Shown piece after piece: positions 50,868-58,151 of a stretch of 64,000 nucleotides of DNA. The stretch lies in the NCBI RefSeq assembly GCF_010731815.2, contig NZ_AP022593.1:620001-684000 (forward strand), given 5' to 3'. The notes below the pieces were generated by a model. It saw only the letters and a list, made by a program, of their open reading frames with translations, did no database searches and was not told the DNA's origin. The number at the start of each line of letters is the position of its first letter. The stretch's first letter is position 1. The stretch comes from Mycolicibacterium arabiense (GTDB lineage: Bacteria; Actinomycetota; Actinomycetes; Mycobacteriales; Mycobacteriaceae). The position numbers and the translations under genes are program-made.

Positions 50868-51871
50868 AGACGTTCGAGTTCCGCCACGCGACGAGCGTCG
50901 ACGACGCCGTCACGGCGGGCACTGCACCCGGCACGAAGTTCCTCGCGGGCGGGACCAATCTCCTGGACCTGATGAAGGGCGGTGTCGAGCAGCCCGAGTC
51001 GCTGATCGACCTGCGGCGGCTGGGCCTGACGACGATCGCCCCGACCGCCGAGGGTGGCGTGTTCATCGAGGCCGGCGTGTCCAACAGCGCCGTCGCCAAC
51101 CACCCGCTGATCCGCACGCAGTACCCGGTGCTGTCACACGCCATCCTCAGCGGTGCCACCACGCAGCTCCGCAACATGGCGACGGCCGGCGGAAACCTGT
51201 TGCAGCGCACCCGCTGCCCGTACTTCATGCAGACCACGTTCTCGTCCTGCAACAAGCGCGATCCCGGTAGCGGATGCGCAGCACGACACGGGTTTCACCG
51301 CGAGCACGCCGTCTTCGGCGCCAGCGCCGACTGCGTGGCGATCCATCCGTCCGACATGGCAGTCGCCTTGGCCATCCTCGACGCCGTCGTCCACGTCCAG
51401 GGGCCAGACGGTCGGCGCACCATTCCCATCGAAGGCTTCTTCGCGTTGCCGGGAGACACGCCAGAGGTCGACAACACGCTCGGAACGGGCGAGCTCGTCC
51501 TGGGCATCGAATTGCCGCCGTCTCGATTCGCCGACCACTCCTGGTATCTCAAGGTGCGCGACCGGCACAGCTACGCCTTTGCCCTGGTATCGGTCGCGGC
51601 GGGTCTGCACGTCACCGACGGTGTCATCGATTCGGCTGCTCTGGCCCTGGGCGCCGTGGCTGCCATGCCATGGCGCCTGCGCGAGGCCGAGGCGGTCCTC
51701 GTCGGCCGTGCACCCGGCGACGAGGCGTTCCACGCGGCCGCCAGGCTGGCGATGAACGGCGCGGAACCACTGGCGCAGAACGCGTTCAAGGTCGACCTCG
51801 GCCGGCACAGCGTGGTGCGGGCGCTGACCCGGGCCGCGGCCGTCCGCATCGACGACGAGGATCAACCGTGA
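50864..51871 (+). CDS. Molybdenum hydroxylase FAD subunit with an extra Cys cluster (PaoB-like)
   Basis: 335 residues from a GTG overlapping the small-subunit stop. The FAD motifs are FLAGGTNLLDLMKGG and LRNMATAGGNLLQ. Between them and ASADCVAIHPSD lies an insertion with RTRCPYF, CNKRDPGSGC and no counterpart in xanthine dehydrogenase; the cysteines are Cys118, Cys129 and Cys138. In PaoB/YagS and 4-hydroxybenzoyl-CoA reductase such a loop carries a [4Fe-4S] cluster, so this complex likely has three Fe-S centres. Last gene of the operon. Confidence 0.9.
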   Translation: MKTFEFRHATSVDDAVTAGTAPGTKFLAGGTNLLDLMKGGVEQPESLIDLRRLGLTTIAPTAEGGVFIEAGVSNSAVANHPLIRTQYPVLSHAILSGATTQLRNMATAGGNLLQRTRCPYFMQTTFSSCNKRDPGSGCAARHGFHREHAVFGASADCVAIHPSDMAVALAILDAVVHVQGPDGRRTIPIEGFFALPGDTPEVDNTLGTGELVLGIELPPSRFADHSWYLKVRDRHSYAFALVSVAAGLHVTDGVIDSAALALGAVAAMPWRLREAEAVLVGRAPGDEAFHAAARLAMNGAEPLAQNAFKVDLGRHSVVRALTRAAAVRIDDEDQP

Positions 51872-51923
51872 CGCTGCGCGTGTCGACGCGATGACTTATG
51901 CCGGCCGATGCAGTCTGCTCTGC

Positions 51924-52490
51924 ATGGGCACACTCATCTATGGCTTCAACGTGTCGGTGGACGGGTACGTCAACGACGCGAACGGCAGCATCGACTGGTC
52001 CGAACCGAGCGACGAACTGCATCAATACTGGAACGACTTCGTGCGCGGGACTGCGTTGACGTGCTACGGGCGGCGACTCTACGACCTGATGTCCGCGTAC
52101 TGGCCGACCGCTGACGATGACCCCGACGCCCCACCCATCATCGTCGACTACGCCCGCGTCTGGCGAGCCATGCCCAAGGTCGTGTTCTCGTCCACCCTGG
52201 ACTCCGTCGACTGGAACTCCCGCCTGGAACGCGGCGACCCGGTCGACGTGGTCAGGAAGCTGAAGGCCGAGACCGACGGCAGGCTGGAAGTGGCCGGCGC
52301 GACGCTGGCGGCGCCCATCGTCCGGGCCGGACTGGTCGACGAGTACCGGATGGTGATCGCGCCCACCCTCGTCGGCGGCGGCACGCCGTTCTTCCCGCCA
52401 CTGCCCTCGTGGATCTCGCTGCGCATGGTGGAGAACCGCACCTTCCCATGCGGCGCGGTTCTGCTGCGCTACGAGGCAAAACGCGACTGA
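51924..52490 (+). CDS. RibD C-terminal/dihydrofolate reductase-like protein
   Basis: 188 residues from the ATG at 51924, chosen because MGTLIYGFNVSVDGYVND is the usual start of this family. Further motifs are GRRLYDLMSAYWP, PKVVFSST and the GGGTPFFPPL cofactor loop. It should bind NADPH and reduce a pterin- or pyrimidine-like compound. It lies 52 nt after the hydroxylase operon and may be independent of it. Confidence 0.85.
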   Translation: MGTLIYGFNVSVDGYVNDANGSIDWSEPSDELHQYWNDFVRGTALTCYGRRLYDLMSAYWPTADDDPDAPPIIVDYARVWRAMPKVVFSSTLDSVDWNSRLERGDPVDVVRKLKAETDGRLEVAGATLAAPIVRAGLVDEYRMVIAPTLVGGGTPFFPPLPSWISLRMVENRTFPCGAVLLRYEAKRD

Positions 52491-52520
52491 TCGGCCGCGT
52501 GCGGCGGCCCCGCCGCTCCC

Positions 52521-52536
52521 TATGAGCCTGCTCATA
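52521..52536. promoter_or_regulatory. Dyad TATGAGC-CT-GCTCATA upstream of the topoisomerase operon
   Basis: Perfect 7-bp arms with a two-base centre. A TACCAT -10 element at 52575-52580 with GGAAGGGG at 52605 defines the likely promoter and leader, so the dyad lies about 50-65 bp upstream of the transcription start, a usual position for an activator or cooperative repressor. Confidence 0.45.
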
Positions 52537-52618
52537 CGCCGCCAAGCCTGCGCGAAGATGTCCGACTCGGCGTCTACCATTCCTGCGGCACACCCATGAC
52601 CGATGGAAGGGGCGAGCA

Positions 52619-54652
52619 GTGGCCTACACCGCCGCCGACATCACCGAACTCGACGATGTCCAGCACACACGCCTGCGGCCGGCGGTCAACCTCGGTCTGG
52701 ACGTCCTGAACACCGCGCTGCGCGAGATCGTCGACAACGCGATCGAAGAGGTCGCCGACCCCAGCCACGGCGGATCGACCGTGACGATCACCCTGCACGC
52801 CGACGGCTCGGTCAGCGTCGCCGACGACGGCCGCGGCCTTCCCGTCGACTCCGACCCGGTGAACGGCAAGAACGGCATCGTCAAGACCCTCGGCACCGCA
52901 CGGGCCGGCGGCAAGTTCTCCGCGCACGTCGACGCCGCCAGCACGGGTGCCGGCCTGAACGGAATCGGCGCAGCCGCAGCGGTGTTCATCTCCGCGCGCA
53001 CCGATGTCACGGTGCGCCGGGCCGGAAAGACCTACCTGCAGAGCTTCGGCGGCGGCTACCCGGGTGTATTCGACGGCAAGGACTTCGACGCCGACGCCCC
53101 GTTCACCCGCGCCGACGCCCAGAAGCTGCGCGGCACCGCCAATCGCAAGCCCGACGCACACGGCACGGAAGTGCGAATCCTGTTCGACGCAACAGTGGTG
53201 CCGGACTCCAGCATCGACGTCAACGAGGTGCTGCTGCGGGCCCACGCAGCGGCACGCATGTCCCCTGGCGTAAATCTGTTCGTCGTCGACGAGGGTTGGC
53301 CCGGCGACGAGGTCAGGCCCGAACTGCTCGAGCCGTTCCGCGGACCGTGGGGCACCGACACCCTGCTGGACCTCGTCTGCGTCGCCGCCGGAACACCGGT
53401 ACCAGGCGTGCGAGCGGTGGTGGAGGGTCGTGGCGAGTACACCACAGGCCGTGGGCCGACCCCGTTCCGCTGGTCCCTGACGGCAGGGCCCGCCGAGCCG
53501 GCCACGGTCGCCGCGTTCTGCAACACCGTGCGCACCCCTGGCGGCGGATCGCACCTCACCGCAGCGGTGAAGGGTCTGTCCGAGGCACTGGCCGATCGAG
53601 CCTCCCGCATCCGCGACCTGGGACTGGCAAAGGGTGAAGAGGGTCCCGAGGCGCAGGACTTCGCGGCGGTGACGGCGCTCGCCGTGGACACCCGGGCGCC
53701 CGACGTGTCGTGGGACTCCCAGGCCAAGACCGCGGTGTCGTCGCGCTCGCTGAACGTGGCGATGGCCCCGGACGTGGCGCGCAGCGTCACCATCTGGGCC
53801 GCCAACCCCGGCAACGGCGACACGGTGTCGCTGTGGACGAAGCTCGCACTGGAGGCTGCCAGGGCGCGGCGCAGCGCCGAGGGCGCCAAGGCCCGCTCCC
53901 GGGCGGCGTCGAAGGCCAAGGGCCTCGGGACGAACCTGTCCCTGCCGCCGAAGCTGCTGCCCAGCCGCGAGACCGGACGCGGGTCGGGTGCCGAGCTGTT
54001 CCTGTGCGAGGGCGATTCCGCGCTGGGCACGATCAAGGCCGCGCGCGACGCCACGTTCCAGGCGGCCTTCCCGCTGAAGGGCAAGCCACCCAACGTCTAT
54101 GGGTTCACGCTGAGCAAGGCGCGGATCAAGGACGAGTTCGACTCGATCGAACGCATCCTGGGCTGCGGGGTGCGCGACAACTGCGACCCGGAGTCCTGCC
54201 GGTACGACCGGATCCTGTTCGCCTCCGACGCCGACCCCGACGGCGGCAACATCAACTCCAGCCTGATCTCGATGTTCCTGGACTTCTACCGGCCGCTGGT
54301 GAAGGCCGGGATGGTGTACGTGACGTTGCCGCCGCTGTTCGTGGTGAAGGACGGCCAAGAACGGATCTACTGTCAGGACGAGGTAGAGCGCGACGCCGCC
54401 GTGGCCGAGCTGCGCGCCAGGTCGAGGCGCAAGGTGGAGGTGCAGCGCAACAAGGGCCTCGGCGAGATGGACGCCGACGACTTCTGGAATACCGTGCTGG
54501 ATCCGCAGCGGCGCACCGTGATTCGGGTGCACCTCGACGACGGTGATCCGAGACTGCATCACACGCTGTTCGGCGGGCCGCCCGAGGGTCGGCGGACGTG
54601 GATGGCCGACGTCGCCTCCCGCGTCGACACCGCTGCTCTCGACTTGACCTAG
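52619..54652 (+). CDS. Type IIA topoisomerase B subunit, TopoM-like
   Basis: 677 residues, GTG start with GGAAGGGG upstream. The GHKL ATPase motifs are present: EIVDNAIEE with Glu36 and Asn40, DDGRGLPV, and GLNGIGAAA in place of the GyrB G-x-H-G-V-G. The TOPRIM region starts with LCEGDSALG, and the acidic pair is DADPDGGNI (GyrB: DADVDGQHI). QRNKGLGEM replaces the GyrB QRFKGLGEM. These departures match the second, atypical type II topoisomerase TopoM known from M. smegmatis. The TopoM A subunit follows 13 nt downstream. Confidence 0.88.
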   Translation: MAYTAADITELDDVQHTRLRPAVNLGLDVLNTALREIVDNAIEEVADPSHGGSTVTITLHADGSVSVADDGRGLPVDSDPVNGKNGIVKTLGTARAGGKFSAHVDAASTGAGLNGIGAAAAVFISARTDVTVRRAGKTYLQSFGGGYPGVFDGKDFDADAPFTRADAQKLRGTANRKPDAHGTEVRILFDATVVPDSSIDVNEVLLRAHAAARMSPGVNLFVVDEGWPGDEVRPELLEPFRGPWGTDTLLDLVCVAAGTPVPGVRAVVEGRGEYTTGRGPTPFRWSLTAGPAEPATVAAFCNTVRTPGGGSHLTAAVKGLSEALADRASRIRDLGLAKGEEGPEAQDFAAVTALAVDTRAPDVSWDSQAKTAVSSRSLNVAMAPDVARSVTIWAANPGNGDTVSLWTKLALEAARARRSAEGAKARSRAASKAKGLGTNLSLPPKLLPSRETGRGSGAELFLCEGDSALGTIKAARDATFQAAFPLKGKPPNVYGFTLSKARIKDEFDSIERILGCGVRDNCDPESCRYDRILFASDADPDGGNINSSLISMFLDFYRPLVKAGMVYVTLPPLFVVKDGQERIYCQDEVERDAAVAELRARSRRKVEVQRNKGLGEMDADDFWNTVLDPQRRTVIRVHLDDGDPRLHHTLFGGPPEGRRTWMADVASRVDTAALDLT

Positions 54653-54665
54653 GAGTACGACGACC

Positions 54666-56801
54666 GTGACCGCCACCCTCGACGTTCCCGAGCAGAACCC
54701 GGATCTGGTGCTCGACCAGAGTGCCGACGACTACTGGAACCACTACCAGTTGACGTTCGCGCTCTACAGCGTCAGCGACCGCGCCATCCCGTCGGCGTTC
54801 GACGGGCTCAAGCCCGGCCAGCGCCGCCTCCTGTATCAGATGCACGAGTCCAGGCTGCTGCCGGGAAACAAGCCGCAGAAGTCCTCGAAGGTCTGCTCGG
54901 CCGTCACCGGCAACCTGCACCCCCACGGCGGAGCGTCGATGTACGGCGCGGCCGCGCTGATGGCCGCGGAGTTCCAGCGCGTCAAGGTGATCGACGGTCA
55001 GGGTGCCTTCCCCCGCATCCAAGGCGACATACCCGCCGCCGACCGCTACACCGAGATGCGGCTGTCGGCACCCGGTGCGGCGTTGACCGCCGAACTCGAC
55101 GACCACGCCGTGCCGATGGTGCAGACGTTCGACGGTGAATGGGTCGAACCGACGGTGCTGCCCGCGCGGTGGCCGGTGCTGTTGTGCAACGGTGCCGTCG
55201 GCATCGCCGAGGGGTGGGCCACCAAGGTGCCTGCGCACAATCCGCGCGAGATCATGGCCGCCTGCCGGGCGCTGCTGAAGACGCCGAACATGACCGACGA
55301 CCGGTTGGTCAAGCTCATTCCCGGTCCCGACTGGGGTTGCGGCGCCACCGTGGTCGGCAGCGCCGGGCTGCGCGAGTACATCACCACCGGCCGTGGCTTG
55401 TTCACCGTGCGCGGCACGGTCTCGGTGGACGGCAAGAACGTCATCGTCACCGAGCTCCCACCGGGCGTGGCGAGCCAGACCGTCCAGGAACGCATTCGGG
55501 CGCTGGTCGAGTCAGGCGAGCTGTCTGGCGTGGCCGACATGTCGGATTTGACCGACCGGCGCAACGGCCTGCGGATCGTGGTCACCGCCAAGCGCGGCCA
55601 CAGTGCCGAGCAGATCCGTGAACAGCTGCTGGCCTTGACACCGTTGGAGGGTTCATTCGCCGCCAGCCTGGTCGCCCTGGACGAGGACCGGGTGCCGCGC
55701 TGGTGGTCGGTGCGCGAGCTGATCTCGGCCTTCCTGCACCTGCGCGATTCAGTCGTGTTGCGCCGCAGCGAACATCGACTCGAGAAGGTCTCGGCACGGC
55801 GCCATCTGGTCAGCGGCCTGATGACCATCCACCTCGACATCGACGCCGCGGTCGCCGTGATCCGCGGATCCGACACCGTCGACGAGGCCCGCCAAGGATT
55901 GCAGGACCGGTTCGGCATCGACGCCGTACAGGCCGATTACGTTCTGGCGCTTCAACTGCGACGGTTGACCAGGCTCGACGTCATCGAGTTGCAGGCCGAG
56001 GCGGAGAAGCTGGACGCCGAGTTCCTGGAGCTCACCGAACTGGTGTCCAACCCCGATGCACGCCGCAAGGTCATCGACGACGAACTCGTCGAGACCGCAA
56101 AGCTGTTCAAGGGCCCCGAGTTCGATCGGCGCACCGTGCTCGACTACGAGGCCACCCCCACGGTCTCGAGTTCCGACGACGATGCCCGCGAGCGCAAGGT
56201 CAACGCCGCCTGGCGGCTCGACGACCGAGGCGTGTTCTCCGACAGCCACGGCGATCTGCTCACCTCGGGCCTCGGCTGGGCGGTGTGGACCGACGGCCGG
56301 GTGAAGTTCACCAACGGCAATGGGTTGCCGTACAAGATCCGCAACATCCCCGTGGCACCCGACATCACCGGACTGCTTCGATCGGGGGTGCTGGCGCCCG
56401 GCTCCCATCTGGCGCTGGTCACGCGCCGCGGGAAGGTGTTGCGCATCGATCCCGCCGCCGTGAATCCGCAAGGTGCGGCGGGCAATGGCGTGGCAGGGGT
56501 GAAGCTGGCCGCCGACGGCGACGAGGTGATCGCGGCGCTTCCGCTCACGTGCGGCAACGGCGAGGCCATCCTGTCGATCTCCGAAAAGGCATGGAAGGTC
56601 ACCGAAGTCGCAGACATCCCGGTGAAGGGCCGTGGCGGTGCCGGCGTCGGCTTCCATCCGTTCGTCGGCGGCGAGACTGCGCTGATGGCGGCCGCGGTGT
56701 CGGCGACCGGATTCGTGCGCGGCACCAGGGCCGTCCGGGCCGAGAAGCGCGCGAAGGCGTCGATCAAGGGCTCCGGCGCGGACGTGACGCCGGCGGGATA
56801 G
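54666..56801 (+). CDS. Type IIA topoisomerase A subunit, TopoM-like
   Basis: 711 residues, shorter than GyrA (about 838), from a GTG. The winged-helix part carries the catalytic Tyr128 in AADRYTEMRLS with Arg127 before it. The quinolone-binding segment reads HPHGGASMYGA with Gly at positions 89 and 94. The long coiled-coil of the breakage-reunion domain is present (LQAEAEKLDAEFLELTELVS), followed by a reduced C-terminal beta-pinwheel (ARERKVNAAWRLDDRGVFSD to the end); the GyrA-box is not recognised. With the B subunit it should form a second decatenating or supercoiling enzyme. Confidence 0.88.
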   Translation: MTATLDVPEQNPDLVLDQSADDYWNHYQLTFALYSVSDRAIPSAFDGLKPGQRRLLYQMHESRLLPGNKPQKSSKVCSAVTGNLHPHGGASMYGAAALMAAEFQRVKVIDGQGAFPRIQGDIPAADRYTEMRLSAPGAALTAELDDHAVPMVQTFDGEWVEPTVLPARWPVLLCNGAVGIAEGWATKVPAHNPREIMAACRALLKTPNMTDDRLVKLIPGPDWGCGATVVGSAGLREYITTGRGLFTVRGTVSVDGKNVIVTELPPGVASQTVQERIRALVESGELSGVADMSDLTDRRNGLRIVVTAKRGHSAEQIREQLLALTPLEGSFAASLVALDEDRVPRWWSVRELISAFLHLRDSVVLRRSEHRLEKVSARRHLVSGLMTIHLDIDAAVAVIRGSDTVDEARQGLQDRFGIDAVQADYVLALQLRRLTRLDVIELQAEAEKLDAEFLELTELVSNPDARRKVIDDELVETAKLFKGPEFDRRTVLDYEATPTVSSSDDDARERKVNAAWRLDDRGVFSDSHGDLLTSGLGWAVWTDGRVKFTNGNGLPYKIRNIPVAPDITGLLRSGVLAPGSHLALVTRRGKVLRIDPAAVNPQGAAGNGVAGVKLAADGDEVIAALPLTCGNGEAILSISEKAWKVTEVADIPVKGRGGAGVGFHPFVGGETALMAAAVSATGFVRGTRAVRAEKRAKASIKGSGADVTPAG

Positions 56802-56853
56802 ACGCGCTCCAAACGTCCGGTCTGGCGGCTCGATCGTCCAGCCGTAGATGTCG

Positions 56854-56876
56854 GACCCCTCTGCGATGATGGGGTC
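56854..56876 (+). other. Hairpin directly before the HNH gene start
   Basis: GACCCC (56854-56859) pairs with GGGGTC (56871-56876), which is immediately followed by the ATG. The GGGG that could serve as Shine-Dalgarno is inside the stem, so folding would block translation. Confidence 0.35.
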
Positions 56877-58121
56877 ATGTCAACGACCGCAATGCCTTTG
56901 GAGACGCAGGCCGCTCCGGCCGAGCGGCTGGAGGCGTTGTTCGAGGAGTTGGCCGAGCTGACCGGTCAGCGCAACGCGATCGACGGACGGATCGTAGACA
57001 TCGTCGCCGAGATCGATGACGACCAACTCTGGGGCGCCACCGGCGTGCGCTCGCTGTCGGCCCTGGTCGCCTGGAAGACCGGCATCGCACCGCGCAACGC
57101 CGACACCGTGGTCGCGATCGCCCAGCGCGCCGAGCAGTTCCCCCGGTGCGTGGCGGGCCTGCGCGAGGGCCGGCTCTCCCTAGACCAGGTCGGGGTCATC
57201 GCCGACCGGGCCGCCGACGGCTCCGACGACCACTACGTCGACCTGGCCGCCGTCGCCACGGTCACCCAACTGCGCACGGCGGTCAAGCTCGAACCCCGGC
57301 CCGAACCCGAGCCCCGGCCCGACACACCGCGGTCGGTCACCAAGACCAGCAACGAGCACTCCACCACGTGGCGAATCACGTTGCCTCACGACGAGTCTGC
57401 GACCGTCGATGCTGCCGTGCAGTCCCACCTCGACGCGCTGGTCACCGACTGGCGACACGACCGCGAGACCAGCACGCGGGTCGGCGACCAGGCTCCGCCA
57501 ATGCCGGGCACCGTCGACGCCTTCATGGCCCTGGTCACGGCTGGTTGGGATGCCGAGGTGGCGCGTCGACCCCACGGACAACACACCACCGTCGTCCTAC
57601 ACGTCGACGTCGAGAAGCCCGCCGCACTTCACCTGGGCCCGCTGCTCACCGACGACGAGCGCCGATACCTGCTCTGCGACAGCACCTGCGAGGTCTGGTT
57701 CGAACGCCGCGGCCAGGTCATCGGCTCCGGACGGACCACCCGCACCATCAGCCGGCGATTGCGTCGTGCACTCGAACACCGCGACCGCTGTTGCGTGGTC
57801 CCTGGCTGTGGGGCCACCCGCGGACTGCACGCTCATCATCTCGTGCACTGGGAGAACGGCGGCCTCACCGAGCTGGAGAATCTGGTGTTGCTGTGCCCTT
57901 ACCACCACCGACTTCACCACCGGGGCGGACTCACCCTCACCGGGCCCGCATCACGACTCTCCGTCACCGACGGCAGCGGCCGACCACTCACCGGAGCCTC
58001 CTTGGCCCGCCCACCCACGACACCACCACCTGACGTGCCACCCTGCGCCGGGCCGCTGGGCGAAAGCGCCCAATGGTGGTGGTACACACCCTTCGAACCA
58101 CCACCCGCGAGCGAGAACTAG
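56877..58121 (+). CDS. DUF222 plus HNH endonuclease protein (13E12-type repeat family)
   Basis: 414 residues. The N-terminal DUF222 region (about 10-270) with RLEALFEELAELTGQRNAID and LRSLSALVAWKTG-like segments leads to a C-terminal HNH motif: CVVPGCGATRGLHAHHLVHW, then NLVLLCPYHHRLHHRGG. Mycobacterial genomes carry many copies of this family, often of uneven distribution between strains, which suggests spread by recombination. No inverted repeats or target duplication mark it as a transposon here. Function unknown; a nuclease is predicted. Confidence 0.85.
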   Translation: MSTTAMPLETQAAPAERLEALFEELAELTGQRNAIDGRIVDIVAEIDDDQLWGATGVRSLSALVAWKTGIAPRNADTVVAIAQRAEQFPRCVAGLREGRLSLDQVGVIADRAADGSDDHYVDLAAVATVTQLRTAVKLEPRPEPEPRPDTPRSVTKTSNEHSTTWRITLPHDESATVDAAVQSHLDALVTDWRHDRETSTRVGDQAPPMPGTVDAFMALVTAGWDAEVARRPHGQHTTVVLHVDVEKPAALHLGPLLTDDERRYLLCDSTCEVWFERRGQVIGSGRTTRTISRRLRRALEHRDRCCVVPGCGATRGLHAHHLVHWENGGLTELENLVLLCPYHHRLHHRGGLTLTGPASRLSVTDGSGRPLTGASLARPPTTPPPDVPPCAGPLGESAQWWWYTPFEPPPASEN

Positions 58122-58138
58122 TTTCACCGTCGCTCGAC

Positions 58139-58144
58139 TACGGT
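58139..58144 (+). promoter_or_regulatory. -10 element (TACGGT) of the serine hydrolase gene
   Basis: TANNNT hexamer 7 nt before the ATG at 58152, favouring it over the GTG three bases earlier and predicting a leaderless mRNA. Confidence 0.45.
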
Positions 58145-58151
58145 CGGAGTG

